Assembly (NCBI GenBank): GCA_951640165.1
Contig: OX621235.1
Span: 1-64,000 of the forward strand
DNA: 64,000 nt
Direction: 5' to 3'
Source of the DNA: Pseudoips prasinana
Lineage: Eukaryota > Arthropoda > Insecta > Lepidoptera > Nolidae
The stretch's first letter is position 1; every line of letters begins with the position of its first letter. The position numbers and the translations under genes were made by a program. Below, piece by piece: positions 59,583 through 64,000 of the stretch. A model generated the notes under the pieces. The model worked only from the letters and a program-made list of their open reading frames with translations, was not told where the DNA came from and ran no database searches.

Positions 59583-62500
59583 TTAGGGGGGCTGGAAGAG
59601 GGCGTTATCCGCCCTCCGCCGACGCCCGGTGCGTCTGCTGCGGGCTGGGTGAGAGGATGTGATCTCCCTCTCCCTTTCCGCAGCTTCCTTCCGCGAGATG
59701 ACTGTCTCGCAGAAGGAAACCACCGCGTCCCAGGACTCTTCGCCGCCAACCATCGAATTCACGACGGCCGGCAGCGACAGGTCACTGCCTACTCCAGAAA
59801 TGAGGGCACGGCGCTGCTCCTCCCAAGCGGCACACACTGCCAGCGTATGCAGCGCCGTGTCCTCCCGACAGTCGACGCAGTGGTGACACCGGGCGTCCGG
59901 CTCCCTGTTTATGCGACACAGGTACTTCCCGAAGCAGCCATGCCCCGAGAGTACCTGCGTCACCCGAAACGACAGGGAGCCGTGCCTCCTCCCGAGCCAA
60001 CGCTCGAGTACCGGCCGGACCGCCTCGATAGTGACGAGGCCGGCGGTTGGGCGCGATAGCCTGTCCCGCCATTCCGCCACCAGGGCCTCGCGAAGCTGCG
60101 ACCGACGCAGCCCCATGTGTTGCTGCATCGGCCTCTCGCCTTGTGCCAGCATCTCCTCGCACCACCGGTACAGTGACGCGAGTACTTTCGCCTCGAGGTC
60201 CCAGGGCGGGGATCCGGCCAGTACACAAGCCGCCTCGTAGGAGACCGTGCGATACCCCCTGATAACTCTGACGGCCATAGCTCTCTGCGGTCTCCGCAGA
60301 ACAGCTATGCTACCGGCCGTCAGGTCAGCCGCCCAGATCGGAGCCCCGTACAGGGCCATCGATCGCACGATCCCCACGTACAGCCGCCTACAGGCTGCGC
60401 TCGGGCCCCCCAGATTGGGAAGCAGCGTTGACAGCGCCCCAGCCGCGCCCATCAGCTTGGGCACCAGCCGCCGGAAGTGAGGTCCGAAGTCCCACCGGCT
60501 GTCGAGCACCAATCCCAGGTACTTCATGGTAGGCTCGACAGCGATCCGGACCCCCCCAACCACTATGTGTGATCCGGCGGGTGGCGCCCTCCGGGGACCA
60601 TGGAACATCATGGCCTCCGATTTGTTGAGGGCCACCTCCAGGCCGAGGCGCCGGATGCGGCTCACCACCTGTGAGACCGCCGCCGTCGCCAGCAACGCTG
60701 CCTCCCTGTGCGAACTCCCACGGGCCGTGACCAGCGTGTCGTCCGCATAACACGTCAGGTCCACGCCCGTCTGGAGTTCGCCCCTCAGCACCCAGTCGTA
60801 ACCGATGTTCCACAGGAGCGGGCCCAAGACTGAGCCCTGCGGAACACCGCACGACATTGGGTGCCGTTGTCCGCCATCCCGTCCCACGTAGGTGACACAC
60901 CTCTCTGCCAGGTAAGCCCCAACGATGTGGCGAAGGTAGGAAGGCACCCGATGATACCGCAGTGCCTCCCGAATGCAACTCCAGGGCAGGGTGTTGAAGG
61001 CGTTGGAGATGTCCAAGGACACCGCCAACATCACCCCACCCCGGGACACCGCTTCCTCCGCCAGGCCTCTCACCCTCGACACAGCGTGTATGGTAGAGCG
61101 CCCATGCCGAAAGCCGAACTGGCTCTCGTCCAGGTCCGGCCCCTCTCCGCACAAGTGGCCGACGAGGCGGGCTGCGATTATCCGCTCAAGCAGCTTGCCA
61201 ACCTCGTCCAGCAGCACTATGGGCCGGTACCCAGACGGTGAGTCCGCAGGGCGCCCCGCCTTTCTGAGCAGGACCAGACGACCAGATTTCCACAAGGTGG
61301 GAAACTGGCCCCGCTCAAGGCACGCTGTGTAGAGACCTCTCAGTTGGGGACCCAGCTCCTTCAGAGCGAGGGCCAACGCACAGCCGTGAATCCCGTCGGG
61401 CCCCGGAGCCACGTTTTTGGCCCGGAGCCGCATCACGGCCGCCCTCAACTCTTCCTGTGTCACCCCTGGGACGCTGATGGCGTTCTCATCTGTAGGCTCT
61501 GCGGCTGTGGGCAAAGCCATCGGCGGTGGCGTGTGCTCCGCTCTTGCCGGGAAGAGGGCTGCCACTACTTCCTCCAGCAGCTCGGGTTGGAGACTCTCCG
61601 TGATTGGAGGCGCCGCGGCTCGAAGTTTCCCACGAACCGCACGATAAGGGCGCCCCCACGGATCTCCATCCAGAGTCTCCAACATCTCCTCCCTGGCTCG
61701 CGTCTTGGCTTCGCCGATGGCCAGCCGCAGAGCCTCCTTCGCCGCGCGGTACACCTCATACCGCGCGGCCTCTTCATCAGGGACCCGACGACGTCTCCTC
61801 CGGTATCGGGTGTACTGGCGCCTGACCGCCACGCACGCGACGCGCAACTGTGCGATCTCGGCAGTCCACCAGTACACCTGGCGCCTTCCTGTCTGTGTGT
61901 GGACCCGGGGCATAGACGCGTCGCAGATTTGCGTCATCGCCCCGCGGAACCACAGCGCCTCCTCTTCGACGTCGACGGGTCCATTCGTCGCCGACTCCCG
62001 GTACCAGGCCTGGACAATGGCGGCCTCCTCGAGAAGTTCCCTGTCGATGCGCTTACGCGCCCAGCGCGGACCGTCCACCCGCGGGGCCAGTGGACCGCGG
62101 CCGCCAGTGGTCTGGGCGGAGACGTCGAAACGGATGTACCGATGATCCGACAACGTCTCCACCTCCACAGCGACACGCCAGTCGCGGACACGGCTCGCGA
62201 CAGCAGGGCTAGCGAACGAGACGTCCACTATTGAACCACCCCGCTGCCGCACGCACGTGTGGACCGACCCCCGATTTAGGACGGTCAGGCCAGCCGTGAC
62301 CGCCCACTCCTCCAGCACCTCACCCCTGGCATCCGTCACCGGAGATCCCCACGCCGCAGACTTGGCGTTGAGATCCCCGAGCAACAGCACAGGGCGAGGG
62401 TGGAGTCGGCCTACAACGGCACCCAACTCGACAAGGAAATTCTCGAAGTCGGCGAGACTCTTGTTGGGCGAAAAATACGCCCCAACCGTACCAATGCCGT

Positions 62501-62729
62501 CCACGAGGGCTGCTACCCAGCCGTGACCTCGGGACGGGTGGACCAGAGCCCCGCCAATGATGGCCACCAAGCCGTCCAAGTCTCCCAACCAGTTATCCCT
62601 GGGGGGGACAAAGTACGGCTCGGCGACCACCGCCACGCGAATCGACCACTCCGCCATGCTCTGGAGCAAGAGATCCTGAGCTCTGGCACAGTGGTTGATA
62701 TTGCCCTGGAGGAAATGGAACAGCGCCAT
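59583..62729 (-). CDS. ORF2 endonuclease/reverse transcriptase of B2
   Basis: 1048 aa, complete and very close to B1, with few substitutions (for example LYRWCEEML for LYRWREEML, QTGRRQVYW for QTGKRQVYW, LAVCAAWEE for LAECAAWEE). The last change leaves the zinc-motif Cys of AEC/AVC in place. The catalytic motifs GDLNAK, SDHR, GVPQGS and YADD are intact. The enzyme looks functional, but the copy lacks a 5' UTR and most of ORF1. Confidence 0.94.
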   Translation of the reverse strand: MALFHFLQGNINHCARAQDLLLQSMAEWSIRVAVVAEPYFVPPRDNWLGDLDGLVAIIGGALVHPSRGHGWVAALVDGIGTVGAYFSPNKSLADFENFLVELGAVVGRLHPRPVLLLGDLNAKSAAWGSPVTDARGEVLEEWAVTAGLTVLNRGSVHTCVRQRGGSIVDVSFASPAVASRVRDWRVAVEVETLSDHRYIRFDVSAQTTGGRGPLAPRVDGPRWARKRIDRELLEEAAIVQAWYRESATNGPVDVEEEALWFRGAMTQICDASMPRVHTQTGRRQVYWWTAEIAQLRVACVAVRRQYTRYRRRRRRVPDEEAARYEVYRAAKEALRLAIGEAKTRAREEMLETLDGDPWGRPYRAVRGKLRAAAPPITESLQPELLEEVVAALFPARAEHTPPPMALPTAAEPTDENAISVPGVTQEELRAAVMRLRAKNVAPGPDGIHGCALALALKELGPQLRGLYTACLERGQFPTLWKSGRLVLLRKAGRPADSPSGYRPIVLLDEVGKLLERIIAARLVGHLCGEGPDLDESQFGFRHGRSTIHAVSRVRGLAEEAVSRGGVMLAVSLDISNAFNTLPWSCIREALRYHRVPSYLRHIVGAYLAERCVTYVGRDGGQRHPMSCGVPQGSVLGPLLWNIGYDWVLRGELQTGVDLTCYADDTLVTARGSSHREAALLATAAVSQVVSRIRRLGLEVALNKSEAMMFHGPRRAPPAGSHIVVGGVRIAVEPTMKYLGLVLDSRWDFGPHFRRLVPKLMGAAGALSTLLPNLGGPSAACRRLYVGIVRSMALYGAPIWAADLTAGSIAVLRRPQRAMAVRVIRGYRTVSYEAACVLAGSPPWDLEAKVLASLYRWCEEMLAQGERPMQQHMGLRRSQLREALVAEWRDRLSRPTAGLVTIEAVRPVLERWLGRRHGSLSFRVTQVLSGHGCFGKYLCRINREPDARCHHCVDCREDTALHTLAVCAAWEEQRRALISGVGSDLSLPAVVNSMVGGEESWDAVVSFCETVISRKEAAEREREITSSHPARSRRTGRRRRADNALFQPP

Positions 62730-63100
62730 TAGGCCGTGTCCATTCCCTCTGCACCCCTCTCAGGCCGGGAGTCGGCCGAAGGGCAGCCAGGCTGTCGGGG
62801 GGGTAAAGAGCCCCCGGCAGCCTTGGCTCCCTTTTTCTTCTTCTTGTTGGTGGTAGCGCCACAGGCCTTCCCGCCCGCTCTGTGCCCCGCGGGCCTCCCT
62901 GCAGCTGTACAGAGGCTGCAGTTTGGCGCCGCAGAGCACTGGGCCGCCTTGTGGCCGGGCTGGCCGCAGCGATAACATTCCTCGCTGCGGTCCGTTTCAG
63001 CAGTGCACCGCGCCCGGACATGCCCAATGTCCAGGCATCGGTAGCACCGCATAGCCCTGGGCTGTACCAGCTTGACCCTGGCGGCAACCCACCCCACCAA
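62729..63100 (-). pseudogene. ORF1 C-terminal fragment of B2
   Basis: 123 codons and stop, covering all three zinc knuckles (CYRCLDIGHVRARC first) and the Lys-rich tail. The N-terminal ~634 residues and the start are missing. The TAATG overlap with ORF2 is kept. Confidence 0.92.
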
Positions 63101-63112
63101 TCCCCAACCTAA

Positions 63113-63114
<2 letters not shown>
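63101..63114 (+). repeat. Target-site duplication between B2 and A13
   Basis: TCCCCAACCTAACC. It is the right copy for B2 and the left copy for A13 (the other A13 copy is 63619-63632). Confidence 0.82.
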
Positions 63115-63145
<31 letters not shown>

Positions 63146-63623
63146 TTTGCGCTGGGAAAAAATGCGTTACGCATACCCGCCCATTGGGGGATGGACGGGT
63201 TATGTGGGACTCTCCGGCTACTCCGGCATACCCACTAAAATAACCCAGCGGCACTCCCGCATCGTCTATTTGGAGGAGGACTGGGAAACCGGCACAGCCT
63301 TTACGTCCAGTCCCCCACCGACGACCGCCCGCCTTTACAGCGGGGCCCGCACGCCCCTCCCTAAGTGGAGGGGCCCGGGAACGACCGTGAGTGCTCGGCC
63401 GTTCCCGCCCGACGAGGGTGGTGATTAGTGCAATGCGAGCGAAGGCGCCCCCGCGCCTGTCGCCCGCTAATCACCACCAGAAGGAGGGAGGCGACGATCG
63501 TACAACCGCCGTCTCCCACCCCTTCTTCGCCTGCGGAACGGCGGCGCGAGAGGATCATCCTCCCGCGCGCGCTCCGCCGCCTCCTTTTGCGACATGACAT
63601 TCTCGCAAAAGGAGGCAATCCCC
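63115..63623 (-). mobile_element. SART-like element A13, 3' fragment
   Basis: Poly(A) 30 nt, 3' UTR 63145-63466 and ~50 codons of ORF2. TCCCC at 63619-63623 is not templated by family A at this position and repeats the B2 flank. Confidence 0.93.
63467..63618 (-). pseudogene. ORF2 C-terminal remnant of A13
   Basis: About the last 50 codons (IASFCENVMSQKEAAERA region and Arg-rich tail). The zinc motif is absent. Confidence 0.88.
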
Positions 63624-63632
63624 AACCTAACC
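63619..63632 (+). repeat. Target-site duplication of A13, right copy
   Basis: TCCCCAACCTAACC, identical to 63101-63114. Confidence 0.8.
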
Positions 63633-64000
63633 TTTTTTTTTTTTTTTTTTTTTTTGTTTTTTTTTTTTGTTTGCGCTGGGAAAAAATGCGTTACGCATAC
63701 CCGCCCATTGGGGGATGGACGGGTTATGTGGGACTCTCCGGCTAGCCCGGCATACCCACTAAAATAACCCAGCGGCACTCCCGCATCGTCTGTGTGGAGG
63801 AGGACTGGGAAACCGGCACAGCCTTTACGTCCAGTCCCCCACCGACGACCGCCCGCCTTTACAGCGGGGCCCGCACGCCCCTCCCAAAGTGGAGGGGCCC
63901 GGGAACGACCGTGAGTGCTCGGCCGTTCCCGCCCGACGAGGGTGGTGATTAGTGCAATGCGAGCGAAGGCGCCCCCGCGCCTGTCGCCCGCTAATCACCA
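63633..64000 (-). mobile_element. SART-like element A14, cut by the right window edge
   Basis: A poly(A) interrupted once (T23, G, T12 on the plus strand, 63633-63668), then the family A 3' UTR 63669-63990 and the ORF2 stop at 63991-63993. The rest lies beyond the window. Confidence 0.93.

Larger units (their letters stand above)
59238..63105 (-). mobile_element. SART-like element B2 (family B), truncated in ORF1
   Basis: Poly(A) 25 nt, 3' UTR 59263-59582, complete ORF2, and the last 123 codons of ORF1. Element sequence stops at 63100; TCCCC at 63101-63105 matches the A12 5' end rather than family B. It is close to B1 throughout. One 3' UTR stem has seven G on one side against six C on the other, where B1 is perfect. 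Confidence 0.95.

Noticed and set aside
1..64000. Host protein, tRNA or rRNA genes
   Set aside because: No cloverleaf, rRNA block or non-element coding region was seen. All long sense ORFs belong to the retrotransposons.

Overview
This window is a eukaryotic telomere or subtelomere, almost certainly from an insect. The only simple repeat that recurs is CCTAA (TTAGG on the minus strand), the common insect telomere repeat. Nearly everything between the repeats is non-LTR retrotransposon of the R1/SART/TRAS type, which targets telomeric repeats. The species cannot be named from sequence alone. No host gene, tRNA or rRNA was seen. Because TTAGG reads 5'->3' leftwards on the minus strand, the chromosome end should lie off the left side and the centromere off the right.

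Two GC-rich, SART-like families fill most of the window, all on the minus strand, each with poly(A) (a T tract on +) followed by GGTTAGG. Family A has 14 copies (A1-A14). A4, A10, A11 and A12 are complete with two open ORFs. A1 is complete except for a 3' UTR cut by the window edge. A5 has a broken, chimeric 5' end. A2, A3, A6, A7, A8, A9 and A13 are 5'-truncated. A14 is cut by the right edge. Family B has two copies: B1 complete and B2 truncated in ORF1. In both families ORF1 (coiled coils, three CCHC knuckles) and ORF2 (APE-like endonuclease, reverse transcriptase, C-terminal zinc motif) overlap at the pentamer TAATG, the stop-start arrangement known from Bombyx SART1.

Layout from left to right: A1 1-5398; 64 CCTAA units; A2 5723-8319; 53 units; A3 8589-9011; 8 units; A4 9056-14890; A5 14900-20502; B1 20534-26609; A6 26619-29960; A7 29970-33041; A8 33051-33765; element C on the plus strand 33795-38743; A9 38756-41881; A10 41896-47703; A11 47713-53436; A12 53451-59228; B2 59238-63105; A13 63115-63623; A14 63633-64000.

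Element C is the odd one out. It is AT-rich, in the opposite (TRAS-like) orientation, bounded by CCTAA at both ends, and ends in poly(A). It codes a gag-like ORF1 with three zinc knuckles but shows no endonuclease or reverse transcriptase. It has a long, A-rich, irregularly repetitive 3' UTR. By layout it resembles the gag-only Drosophila telomere element HeT-A, here inside a TTAGG telomere. The second main result is that successive SART copies sit only 9 nt apart, and six junctions carry a 14-bp target-site duplication that includes the first 5 nt of the older neighbour. This gives both the insertion chemistry and the relative order of insertion.
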